Source: Anaerolineales bacterium UBA2200 (GTDB taxonomy: Bacteria; Chloroflexota; Anaerolineae; UBA2200). Taken from it: a stretch of DNA of 49,384 nt. Position numbers and translations under genes: made by a program. Of the stretch, positions 22,536-30,766 are shown piece after piece. Position 1 is the first letter of the stretch. Each line of letters starts with the position of its first letter. The notes beneath the pieces were generated by a model. It had not been told where the DNA came from. It searched no databases and saw nothing but the letters and a program-made list of their open reading frames with translations. Where the stretch lies: contig DCVA01000030.1 in assembly GCA_002327925.1 (NCBI GenBank), positions 1 through 49,384 on the forward strand, in the 5' to 3' direction.

Positions 22536-23216
22536 GTGCTGATACCGGACCGATCGCCCAGTGGCCGGATCGATGTACTGGCAAATGGCCCCTATCAGGT
22601 GGGCGGAGGGCTACCGCTCTTGCGGGCATTGATCATCAGCGACGCGCGAGGCGATCCCGTGAGCTGGATTGTGGGTGAACCGTACCTGGCCTCCAAAACG
22701 TATCGTCTCTGTCGCTGCGGTCACTCCCGCATGTGGCCCATCTGTGATGCGACGCACGGTTCCGTTGGCTTCGACGGAGGCGAGACCGACAGCCGCGTTC
22801 CGTACATCGAGAGAGCGGAGGTGATCGATGGCCCGGCGCTGCGGCTGACCGATGTGAGGATTCTGTGCTCAAACGCAGGGTTCTGCACCCGGGAGGGGGG
22901 CACCTGGCGCCTGACGAGTCAGTCGGCGGATCCACACGCGCGTCGTCTGGCCATTGAGCAGGCGGGCAATTGCCCTTCCGGTAGACTCGTAGCCTGGGAA
23001 ACGAATGGTGAAGTCATTGAGCCTGTGCTTTCTCCCTCCGTGTGTGTGATCCAGAACCCGCGCATCGGGATACGCGGACCGCTGTGGGTCCGCGGGCGGA
23101 TCGCAGTGTATTCGGCAGCGGGGGTCCGGTACGAGAAACGCAATCGCCTGACCCTGTGTGGCTGCGGACTGAGCCACAACAAGCCGTTCTGCGACGGAAA
23201 GCATCAAGACCACTGA
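22536..23216 (+). CDS. Double CDGSH iron-sulfur protein with central Cys-rich segment
   Basis: A 226-residue protein. The first CDGSH site has Cys59, Cys61, Cys70 and His74 (LCRCGHSRMWPICDATH). The second has Cys208, Cys210, Cys219 and His223 (CGCGLSHNKPFCDGKH). Each should hold a [2Fe-2S] cluster with 3Cys/1His ligation. Between them, Cys111, Cys117 and Cys146 (CSNAGFC, GNCPSG) resemble the divergent mono-cluster 4Fe-4S domain. A GIRGPLWVRG segment precedes the second site. A redox or electron-carrier role is likely. GTG 22536 with GGAGGG upstream is preferred. No partner enzyme is adjacent. Confidence 0.85.
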   Translation: MLIPDRSPSGRIDVLANGPYQVGGGLPLLRALIISDARGDPVSWIVGEPYLASKTYRLCRCGHSRMWPICDATHGSVGFDGGETDSRVPYIERAEVIDGPALRLTDVRILCSNAGFCTREGGTWRLTSQSADPHARRLAIEQAGNCPSGRLVAWETNGEVIEPVLSPSVCVIQNPRIGIRGPLWVRGRIAVYSAAGVRYEKRNRLTLCGCGLSHNKPFCDGKHQDH

Positions 23217-23517
23217 AGCCCTCTGGGCTTGGCCTGCTCGTCGGCCAGCCGTGACCGGCGGTCCTCTCAGCTCGTGCTGGAGAGAAGTGCACTGACCTCC
23301 CCCTCGTCTGTGCCCCACGTCAAGACTAGTCATAACTGACCCGCAACTTTACGGCTTCTACATCGTCTTCAAGGTTGCAGGCAAATGCGCCTGCCGTGCA
23401 GCCTTCGGTGGCCTGCTCCTGGGCGAGTGTTGCCGGTGCCCGGACAGGAAATCGAATCAACAACGCTCATCTCGTCGGCTCCATGCAAGGACCTGTAAGG
23501 TGGGTCAGGGGGACGGA
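23217..23517. other. Intergenic region with no recognised gene
   Basis: 301 bp. A short hairpin AAGCCC-TCT-GGGCTT at 23216-23230 right after the CDGSH stop could help termination but lacks a T-run. I see no convincing promoter or reading frame. Confidence 0.4.
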
Positions 23518-24030
23518 ATGCCTACCCGAGTATCAGAGGCACAGGCGGTTCTGATTCCAGGACGACCGACTCGGCGAGTCGAAAAGGCCTCCGGCAGGAT
23601 CAGTGCGGCTCCGGACCACAGCGTACAGTGCTGGCGATGTTGGGGCAAGGGGTACTACGCACTGGACGGCGGGCGAGGCAAGAACAAGCGGCTCTCCTGT
23701 GATCTCTGCCACGGCAGCGGTCGCATCTCTCGTCAAGAGCTGGTTGCCCTGTTCCTGAGTGAACAGCAGTGGGTGGCTGAAAATCAGGCTCACACGCTGC
23801 TTAGTCAAGCTTGCGAGAAAGTCGCCGACCAACCCTTCCGTTATTCGTTCGACGCGTGGGGACCCTGGCCGGGAGCAGTGCTGGTCGTCCATCCGGGGCT
23901 GGGTTCGGGAGAGCATCACATCGACTGGCGTGCCCTGGAGGCGTTGGAGGCGGCCGGCAGCGTTCGTTTTCTGCCCGACGGCTATTTCCGGTATGAGCTT
24001 CGCAAGACCTCCAAGAAGCGCACCCTCTAG
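23518..24030 (+). CDS. DnaJ-type zinc-finger protein, unknown
   Basis: A 170-residue protein with a half DnaJ-like zinc finger: QCWRCWGKGYY (Cys38, Cys41) and LSCDLCHGSGRI (Cys61, Cys64), each cysteine pair followed by GxG as in DnaJ repeats. There is no J domain. The C-terminal half (RYSFDAWGPWPGAVLVVHPGLG) is unfamiliar. ATG 23518 with AGGGGG upstream is chosen; GTG 23500 is possible. It may be a zinc-dependent adaptor. It stands alone, 160 bp before the toroid gene. Confidence 0.65.
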   Translation: MPTRVSEAQAVLIPGRPTRRVEKASGRISAAPDHSVQCWRCWGKGYYALDGGRGKNKRLSCDLCHGSGRISRQELVALFLSEQQWVAENQAHTLLSQACEKVADQPFRYSFDAWGPWPGAVLVVHPGLGSGEHHIDWRALEALEAAGSVRFLPDGYFRYELRKTSKKRTL

Positions 24031-24190
24031 CCCGGCCCAAACGGACCCCGGGCAGAGAGTTGTCGCCGTGGCACCCTCGCTGCCATGCGGCGGTGGGGCC
24101 TTGGATTGCACGATTCCATGTCCGCTCAAACTGCGTGCTTCTCTTGGCAGTTGCCCTGCTCCCATCTTGCCATTGACGAGGAGACGACCG

Positions 24191-25231
24191 ATGTCGTGGC
24201 GTGGCCTGCTCCGTGGGGATTCGCTGGCCTGGTTGCTCGAGCCGGAGGACCCGGGCGTGCGCTACCTGACCCTGCGCGATTTGGTGGGCTGCCAACCGGA
24301 CGATGCTGAGCTGCGTTCGGCCAGGCGCAGGGCGCACCGCGAAGGGCAAATCGCATCTGTGCTAGAACATATGGAACCGGCCGGCTACTGGGAGCGACCT
24401 GGAGCCGGCTACAATCCCAAGTACCGCTCCACTCAGTGGAGCGTGATCCTGCTCGCCCAACTGGGGGCTTCGGCGACCGAGGACGAGCGCGTCGCTGTGG
24501 CGTGTGCCTATGTGCTGGAGCAAGCCCTGGCCACGGGTGGGCAGTTTTCACTAAACCGGGCGCCTTCAGGAACCATCGACTGCCTGCAAGGGAATCTGTG
24601 CTGGGCACTGCTTGAGCTGGGTTGTGCGGACCCGCGCCTTGACCTGGCATTCGAGTGGATGGCGCGCTCGGTGACCGGCGAGGGGGTAGCAGCGGCGGGC
24701 GACCGCACGGCGGAGAGGCGCTACTACACTTACAAGTGCGGTCCCAACTTTGCCTGTTCGGCCAACAACCGATTGCCCTGCGCGTGGGGGGCGGTCAAGG
24801 TGATGCTGGCGTTCGGGGCTCTGCCGGAGGGGCGACGAACACCGCTCATCCAACGAGCCATACTTCAAGGTGCCGAGTTCTTGTTGGGTGTGGACCTGGC
24901 CCTGGCTACCTATCCAGTGCCCAGGGGCGACAAGCCGAATCGTAGCTGGTGGAAGTTCGGCTTCCCGGTGTTCTACGTGACGGACATCCTTCAGAACGTC
25001 GAGGCCCTTTGTCGTCTGGGATACGGACGCGATGCAAGACTCGAGCGAGCACTGAACCTGGTGGTTGGCAAGCAGGACGCAATGGGTCGCTGGCTCCTCG
25101 AGTACGACTATGCCGGCAAGACCTGGGTCGACTTTGGCGCAAAGAAGCAGCCCTCCAAGTGGGTTACGCTGAGGGCTCTGCGCACGCTGAAGGCGGCGTC
25201 TGAGGTCGTCAGGCCACCTGAAGATGTCTGA
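24191..25231 (+). CDS. Alpha/alpha-toroid (squalene-cyclase/prenyltransferase-repeat) protein, copy 2
   Basis: A 346-residue helical-repeat protein, a paralogue of 4266-5357. It shares the opening WLLEPEDPGVRYLTLRDLVG and the closing KKQPSKWVTLRALRTLKAA. Between them are toroid-like turns (EPAGYWERP, DAMGRWLLEY) and a Cys-rich stretch KCGPNFACSANNRLPCAWGAVK that copy 1 lacks. No DxDD motif is seen. Start is ATG 24191 with GAGGAG upstream; the longer frame from 23759 overlaps another gene. The S66 peptidase start overlaps its end by 8 bp, so the two are co-translated. Confidence 0.75.
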   Translation: MSWRGLLRGDSLAWLLEPEDPGVRYLTLRDLVGCQPDDAELRSARRRAHREGQIASVLEHMEPAGYWERPGAGYNPKYRSTQWSVILLAQLGASATEDERVAVACAYVLEQALATGGQFSLNRAPSGTIDCLQGNLCWALLELGCADPRLDLAFEWMARSVTGEGVAAAGDRTAERRYYTYKCGPNFACSANNRLPCAWGAVKVMLAFGALPEGRRTPLIQRAILQGAEFLLGVDLALATYPVPRGDKPNRSWWKFGFPVFYVTDILQNVEALCRLGYGRDARLERALNLVVGKQDAMGRWLLEYDYAGKTWVDFGAKKQPSKWVTLRALRTLKAASEVVRPPEDV

Positions 25232-26315
25232 TTCGCGTACGGCTGCGTCTCTGCTGGCAACCGGCATGGTGAAGCCCCCCCGACTCAGGCGTGGAGATAC
25301 GGTAGCCACCGTCTCGCTTTCGTGGGGTGGTGCAGGCAAGTTCCCGGAACGTTACAACACGGGCAAGAGGCAGCTACAGGACGAGTTTGGATTGCGGGTC
25401 ATTGAGTGTCCCCACACGATGGCCGATCCAGACTGGCTCTGGCGCAATCCCCGCGCCCGCGCCGACGACCTGATGACCGCGTTTGCTGACCCAGCCGTTC
25501 GCGGCATCGTCTCCACCATCGGTGGCGATGATTCGATCCGCCTGCTCCCCTATCTCGATCTGCAGGTGATCCGCAGCAACCCCAAGGTTGTCCTGGGTTT
25601 CTCCGACACCACCATCTGCCACATGGCATGCTTCAAAGCAGGGCTGGTGTCGTTCTATGGCCCGGCCATCATGGCAGGCTTCGCAGAGAACGGCGGGCTC
25701 TTTCCCTACATGGTAGCCGCGATACGCCGGACTCTGTTCGAGAGGGAACCGGTCGGCATTGTGGAGCCTAATCAGGATGGCTGGACCGCAGAAGTGCTCA
25801 ACTGGGACATCCCCGAGAACCAGAATCGTCGCCGCACGCTTCACTCCTGTGAAGTGTGGAACTGGTTGCAGGGCACTGGCGTGCACAGGGGGCATCTCCT
25901 GGGCGGTTGCTTCGAGGTCTTTGACTGGCTGCGCGGAACAGAGTACTGGCCGAGTCCCGAAAGCTGGAGAGGGGCGATCCTGTTCCTGGAAACTTCAGAG
26001 GATGCTCCTCCGCCCAGTCAGTTAGGCTACGCCCTGCGCGTCTATGGAGCCATGGGCGTTCTGCAGGGGCTCTCCGCCATCCTCCTCGGCCGTCCTGGGG
26101 GCGATATCCCTCCACGCCAGTTTGACAACTATGATCGCATTGTGCAGGAAGTGACCTCGAAGGAGCTGGGATTGACGGACCTGCCCATCATCACGGGCAT
26201 GGATTTCGGCCACACGGATCCGATGTTCGTTCTGCCTTACGGTGTGCTTGCCGAGGTCGACTGCAATCGTCGCCTGTTTAGCATCCTTGAGAGCGGTGTG
26301 GCAGACGGGGCCTGA
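25224..26315 (+). CDS. S66-family LD-carboxypeptidase (LdcA/MccF-like)
   Basis: A 363-residue serine peptidase. The nucleophile is Ser104 in GGDDSIRLLPYLD, GFSDTT follows, and the Glu (FLETSED) and His (GHTDP) that complete the S66 Ser-Glu-His triad are present. Family members either trim the terminal D-amino acid from murein tetrapeptides (LdcA) or inactivate microcin C (MccF). The length and spacing look more MccF-like, but sequence alone does not decide. There is no signal peptide. It is coupled to the toroid gene. Confidence 0.88.
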   Translation: MSDSRTAASLLATGMVKPPRLRRGDTVATVSLSWGGAGKFPERYNTGKRQLQDEFGLRVIECPHTMADPDWLWRNPRARADDLMTAFADPAVRGIVSTIGGDDSIRLLPYLDLQVIRSNPKVVLGFSDTTICHMACFKAGLVSFYGPAIMAGFAENGGLFPYMVAAIRRTLFEREPVGIVEPNQDGWTAEVLNWDIPENQNRRRTLHSCEVWNWLQGTGVHRGHLLGGCFEVFDWLRGTEYWPSPESWRGAILFLETSEDAPPPSQLGYALRVYGAMGVLQGLSAILLGRPGGDIPPRQFDNYDRIVQEVTSKELGLTDLPIITGMDFGHTDPMFVLPYGVLAEVDCNRRLFSILESGVADGA

Positions 26316-26682
26316 CGCCCCAACCGGGCGCGCTACGAGGCCTGGGCCCACTTGTCCGGTTGCGTGATTCGGTGCAGAAAACCCGTTGCATCCCATCTGT
26401 GCACGTCAGTTGTGCTGGCGATTGAATCGCACACAGGTAGGACCTCTGGCAATCCGTCACTGTCCAGACCCTCCAGAGGCACTCCATTCTCACAAGATTG
26501 GTCCTGGCCTTGGAACCATCCACCCTTCGGCGTTAGCAGGCACGGGCACCCTGTGCTCTGCCAAGCACGTTCAGAACCCCCTCTTCGGCGCCAGTCGAGA
26601 TTGCGGGGGCCCCCGATCGTACCTATAATGGATCGGCAGGGCCAGCAACCCCACTCGGATTAGCGATTCGGCACGGACCGGC
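26316..26682. other. Intergenic region
   Basis: 367 bp holding only the promoter of the downstream GNAT gene (26601-26629) and a weak CGCCC-CAACC-GGGCG hairpin just after the S66 stop. No gene is recognised. Confidence 0.4.
26601..26629 (+). promoter_or_regulatory. Promoter of the two-part GNAT gene
   Basis: TTGCGG (26601-26606), 17 bp, TATAAT (26624-26629). Confidence 0.6.
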
Positions 26683-27525
26683 ATGGCTGAGATACTGGTG
26701 AATCCATCGCCCAGACAACTCGTGGCTGCCATAGAGGGCAACATGCTTGAGCGCTTCCGGCTATATCGACTCTGGCCGGAAGTCGAGGTGCATGATGACG
26801 AGGATATGCTGTGGACTGCGTCAAACCTCCCATTTGCCGCCTTTAACACGGTGCATCGCGCTAACCTCCACCCAGCCGCGGCTGATGCTGCGATCTCGCG
26901 TGTGGTGGAGCGCTGCACGGCACTCCACGTCCCATGCCTGTGGTGGGTCGGCCCTCTGAGCCGTCCATCGGATCTGGGCGCCAGGCTGCTGGCTCATGGG
27001 TTCCAGAGCGGCGGAGAGCAGCCGGGGATGGCTGCGAATCTGGACCGTCTCCCCTCGCCGGCCGGCCCACAGGGGCTGGTGGTGGAGCGGGTCACGGACG
27101 TTCTCGGCCTGCAACACTGGTGGCGCATTGCCTGCGACATCAACCACAGGCCGCGCGAGCTGGTGGGTCCCGCAGCACGGGGCTATGCGACCATGAGTCT
27201 GGCCCCTAATGGAGCGGTGCGTTGCTACCTCGGCTTGTGGCACGGCAAACCTGTGGCCACGGCGTGCCTTGTGCTGGGGGCTGGTGTAGCGGGCCATTAC
27301 GGCGTCGGCACGTTGGCGAAAGCGCGCCGGATGGGCATCGCAACCTGCTTGACCCTGGCTACCCTGGCTGACGCGGTCACGGCTGGTTTCCGGTTTGGGG
27401 TTCTGCGCGCCTCGAGCGAAGGACAGGCACTATACTCCAGGCTGGGGTTCAAGGAGTACTGCCGCGTGGCGACCTACCTATGGCCTGGCCCGGGTGATGT
27501 TCGGCCGCACCTCGGGCAGGGGTAG
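26683..27525 (+). CDS. GNAT-family N-acetyltransferase
   Basis: A 280-residue protein. The C-terminal half carries the recognisable GNAT core: GKPVATACLVLGAGVAGHYGVGTLAKARRMGIATCLT, with RRMGIA as the acetyl-CoA loop, and ALYSRLGFKEYC as the closing motif. The N-terminal half looks like a second, degenerate GNAT unit (MLWTASNLPFAAFNTVHRANL, VPCLWWVGP). The substrate is unknown. ATG 26683 has no clear ribosome binding site, but a good promoter lies about 54 bp upstream. Confidence 0.8.
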   Translation: MAEILVNPSPRQLVAAIEGNMLERFRLYRLWPEVEVHDDEDMLWTASNLPFAAFNTVHRANLHPAAADAAISRVVERCTALHVPCLWWVGPLSRPSDLGARLLAHGFQSGGEQPGMAANLDRLPSPAGPQGLVVERVTDVLGLQHWWRIACDINHRPRELVGPAARGYATMSLAPNGAVRCYLGLWHGKPVATACLVLGAGVAGHYGVGTLAKARRMGIATCLTLATLADAVTAGFRFGVLRASSEGQALYSRLGFKEYCRVATYLWPGPGDVRPHLGQG

Positions 27526-27705
27526 GTGCCTGACCAGGCGCGCGACGGGCCCGCGCGCGCAGACCCGGGTTCGCGGTTTCGGGCGGGTTCTGTGGAAGAG
27601 CCATCAGAGCGTCTGTCTCTGATTCCTCTGCGCAATCGGCCCCCGGTGCAGGTGATGTATGGCCGAAGAGGCGTTTGGACGATAATGGGCTGCGGAGGAA
27701 AGACC

Positions 27706-28926
27706 ATGGAGCGCGAGTATCTGGTTCGGCTTGCCGGGCGACTGTTCAGTCAGCTTTGTGTAGACATCCCGACCCGTCCCGTAGGTCGCGCCGGAAACCG
27801 TGAGGCCACGTCGCTGTTTGCGTCGCGTCTGGTCGATTGTGGATTTGCGGTTGACTGCCCCTCATTCCAGAGCATCGACTGGGCGTCGGAAGGGGCGGTC
27901 TTGTGCGCCGGCTCAGACAGCTTCGAGGTGTACTCCAGTCCGTACTCCCTGGGCTGTGATGTGCGGGCACGGCTGACCAGTGTATCGTCCCTCGTCGAAC
28001 TGGAGCGCACGCGAATTGACGGCAGCGTCGTCCTGGTGAAGGGCGAGCTGGCGCGAGGGCAGCTGATGCCCAAGAATTTCCCATGGTACAACCCGGAAGA
28101 ACACCAGCGGATCATATCGCTGCTGGAGGCCTCGGCGCCGGCGGGCATCGTCTGTGCTACGTCGCGTGACCCGGAGATGGTTGGCTCGCAGTACCCCTTC
28201 CCGCTCATCGAGGATGGTGACTTTGACATCCCATCTGTGTACATGACAGTCGAAGAGGGTGCACGGCTGCAAACGCTGGTCGGTAAGGAGGTGAGCCTGG
28301 TCAGCAGGGCTCGCCGAATACCCTCGAGTGGGTGCAACGTGGTGGCACGCAAAGGCACCGAGCGGGACGGTTGCGTCGTGCTCACGGCGCACATCGACAC
28401 CCGTGACGGCACGCCCGGTGCCCTTGACGACACCTCGGGTGTCGTGACCCTCCTTCTGCTGGGTGAGTTACTACGAGACTACCATGAGGGACCGGCTGTC
28501 GAGATCGTCGCCCTGAATGGCGAGGACTACTATGCCAGTTCTGGCGAAAAGCTGTTTTTGGAGACCAACCGCGCCCGAATGGACAGGATCATTCTCAACA
28601 TCAACATCGACGACGTCGGGTACCACGAGGGCCGAACCGCGTGGTCGCTCTATGAGTGCCCGGAAAAGTTGGCCGGGATCATCCGGCGTTGTCTCGAGCG
28701 CCATGAAGGTTTCTTTGAGGGACCTTCCTGGCAGCAGGGCGATCACATGATCTTTGTGCAGAGTGGCCGGCCCGCACTGGCCTTTACGTCTGAACTATTT
28801 ATGCAGGTTCTGGCAGAAGTCACGCACTCTGAGAAGGACCGCCCAGATCTGGTTGACCTGGAGAAGATCGCCGACCTGGCCATTGCGCTGCGTCAACTGC
28901 TTCCACAACTGGAACGAGGGGAGTGA
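27706..28926 (+). CDS. M28-family zinc peptidase
   Basis: A 406-residue aminopeptidase-like protein. Metal-site segments are TAHIDTRDG, GALDDTSG, LNGEDYY, NINIDDVG and QGDHMIF, in family order. An insert at about 90-200 (GSVVLVKGELARG, GIVCATSRDPEMVG) resembles a PA domain. There is no signal peptide, so cytoplasmic peptide trimming is most likely. ATG 27706 follows GGAGGAAAGACC. The MBL hydrolase gene begins 10 bp after the stop, indicating an operon. Confidence 0.85.
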   Translation: MEREYLVRLAGRLFSQLCVDIPTRPVGRAGNREATSLFASRLVDCGFAVDCPSFQSIDWASEGAVLCAGSDSFEVYSSPYSLGCDVRARLTSVSSLVELERTRIDGSVVLVKGELARGQLMPKNFPWYNPEEHQRIISLLEASAPAGIVCATSRDPEMVGSQYPFPLIEDGDFDIPSVYMTVEEGARLQTLVGKEVSLVSRARRIPSSGCNVVARKGTERDGCVVLTAHIDTRDGTPGALDDTSGVVTLLLLGELLRDYHEGPAVEIVALNGEDYYASSGEKLFLETNRARMDRIILNINIDDVGYHEGRTAWSLYECPEKLAGIIRRCLERHEGFFEGPSWQQGDHMIFVQSGRPALAFTSELFMQVLAEVTHSEKDRPDLVDLEKIADLAIALRQLLPQLERGE

Positions 28927-28936
28927 GTGGGGTCAA

Positions 28937-29647
28937 ATGCGTCAGATTACGCCAGACATCTATCTCATTGAGGGGATGATCGCCAACGTGTTCCTTCTGG
29001 TCGCGCCGGGAGGGCTGATTCTACTGGATAGTGGACAACCGGGGCACACCGGGTCCGTGACGGAGCAGTTGCAGGCGGGCGGCTTTGCGGTGCGAGACGT
29101 GCGCTCGCTGGTGCTTACACACGCTCATTCCGACCATGCGGGAGGCGCCGCCGCCGTGGCTGCCGCCTCAGGATGTCAGGTGCAAGCGCACGAGGCGGAA
29201 GTACCTTACCTGGAGACAACAGCCTCCTTGCCGCTCCAGTCGGCTGGAGCGCGTCTGTTGATGTGGGCGGAGGAGCGAGTGCTGCCTCGCTCCAAGCCGT
29301 GCCACGTGGACCTTGCCTTGCATGGCGGCGATACGATCGCAGGGAGCGGCGGGTACGTCGTCGTGCACACGCCAGGCCACACACCAGGCAGCATTTGCCT
29401 GTATCATCCCGACAAGGGACTCCTGTTCTGCGGTGATGCCCTGTTCAATCGCAATCCGCTGACCGGGCAGAACGGACTGCGCTACCCTCTACCCCTGGTT
29501 TGCAGCGACGTGGCCATGTCGCGTCAGTCCGTGCGCCTGATCTCCGATCTCCAGGTGAATTCTCTCCTGTGCGGCCACGGCGATCCGATCCTCGAGAATG
29601 CGGGCGAGCTGATTCACCAGATGTTGTGGGCCAACCGCGAACCCTGA
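28937..29647 (+). CDS. MBL-fold metallohydrolase
   Basis: A 236-residue metallo-beta-lactamase-fold protein with THAHSDHAGG (metal ligands), VHTPGHTPGSI, FCGDAL and LCGHGDP. The pattern is that of glyoxalase-II-like hydrolases. The substrate is unknown. The start is ATG 28937 behind GAGTGGGG, 10 bp after the M28 gene, so the two are co-expressed. Confidence 0.88.
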   Translation: MRQITPDIYLIEGMIANVFLLVAPGGLILLDSGQPGHTGSVTEQLQAGGFAVRDVRSLVLTHAHSDHAGGAAAVAAASGCQVQAHEAEVPYLETTASLPLQSAGARLLMWAEERVLPRSKPCHVDLALHGGDTIAGSGGYVVVHTPGHTPGSICLYHPDKGLLFCGDALFNRNPLTGQNGLRYPLPLVCSDVAMSRQSVRLISDLQVNSLLCGHGDPILENAGELIHQMLWANREP

Positions 29648-29747
29648 CTCCTTTCTCGCTCGCGATGGTCTGGCTGTGTGCCCGGTAAACCCTTATGTCC
29701 GGCACCAGACATCGGATAGCGGCTCCTTGCCTCCGCGCCGTTTGACT

Positions 29748-29775
29748 TTGACAAATCGAAAGGCATGGCTAATAT
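29748..29775 (+). promoter_or_regulatory. Promoter of the Gld-like ABC operon
   Basis: TTGACA (29748-29753), 16 bp, TAATAT (29770-29775). Confidence 0.6.
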
Positions 29776-29816
29776 TGCGGGTTGTTGCGTACTCAGGCAG
29801 ACTGGAGGAAGGCAAC

Positions 29817-30743
29817 ATGATTGAGGTCTCGGGACTCAAGAAGAGCTATGGTTCGGTGGAAGCGCTGCGAGGGGTGAGTTTCGACATCGCCGAGGGTGAA
29901 GTGGTGGGCCTGCTGGGCCCCAATGGAGCGGGCAAGACCACCATCATGAAGATCCTGACCGGCTACCTCCAGCCGGATGAGGGCACCGTGTCTATTGGCG
30001 GGCTGGATGCGCTTCGCCAACCGCAGGCCGTGCAGGCCCAGCTCGGCTATCTCCCGGAGAATGCCCCGCTCTACCCGGAGCTGGCGGTGCAGGACTATCT
30101 GTTGATGATTGCCGAGCTGAGGCTGATCCCCGAAACGGAGCGGTTGGCAAGAATCTCGGAAGCCGTCTACGCCACCAACCTCCAGGAGCATCTCACCAGG
30201 ACAATCGGCACCCTGAGCAAGGGTTTCCGACAGAGGGTGGGCCTGGCTCAGGCCATACTCCACAAACCCAAAATTCTCATCCTGGACGAACCAACTCTGG
30301 GCCTGGATCCGACGCAGATCGTGGACATTCGGCGCCTGGTGCGTCGAATGGCGGAGCACAGCACGATCCTATTCTCTACGCATATTCTGTCCGAAGTCGA
30401 GGCCCTGTGCGACAGGGTTATCATCCTGATGAATGGGCAGGTCAAGACCGATGCTCGTCTATCGGAACTGGCTGCAACGCCGAACGCAGTGCTGGTGCTG
30501 AGTGAGGGACCAAAGGACGCTGAGCGGCTGCTGCGGGAGGTGACGGGGGTGAAGGAGGTCCATTACGCTCAAACCCGGGAAGGGTATGCAGCATATCGCA
30601 TTCTGGGACGCCGACGGGGACAGAGAGATATCTGCCCCGCGATCTACGAGCTGGCGCGGGAACAGAACTGGACGCTGCGTGAATTGCGCAGGGACGTGCG
30701 CACACTTGAAAGCGTCTTCAACGAAATGGCGACGTCTGCCTAG
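29817..30743 (+). CDS. gldA: ABC transporter ATP-binding protein (GldA-like)
   Basis: A 308-residue ATPase. Walker A GPNGAGKTT is at 34-42, the signature is TLSKGFRQRVGLA, Walker B is ILDEPTLGLDP, and the H-loop is STHILSE. A C-terminal regulatory extension (about 225-308) follows. It energises the permease encoded 23 bp downstream. Start is ATG 29817 with GGAGGAAGG upstream; the frame from 29676 is too long. The gene name refers to GldA-type ABC ATPases and does not imply gliding in this organism. Confidence 0.9.
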   Translation: MIEVSGLKKSYGSVEALRGVSFDIAEGEVVGLLGPNGAGKTTIMKILTGYLQPDEGTVSIGGLDALRQPQAVQAQLGYLPENAPLYPELAVQDYLLMIAELRLIPETERLARISEAVYATNLQEHLTRTIGTLSKGFRQRVGLAQAILHKPKILILDEPTLGLDPTQIVDIRRLVRRMAEHSTILFSTHILSEVEALCDRVIILMNGQVKTDARLSELAATPNAVLVLSEGPKDAERLLREVTGVKEVHYAQTREGYAAYRILGRRRGQRDICPAIYELAREQNWTLRELRRDVRTLESVFNEMATSA

Positions 30744-30766
30744 GCTACTGTGGTAGAGGAGTGACG

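Noticed and set aside
23759..24190. N-terminal extension of toroid copy 2
   Set aside because: Composition is unlike the family and it overlaps the zinc-finger gene; GAGGAG precedes ATG 24191.
24191..25231. NifH (nitrogenase reductase)
   Set aside because: No P-loop or cluster cysteines of NifH; the sequence is helical-repeat toroid.
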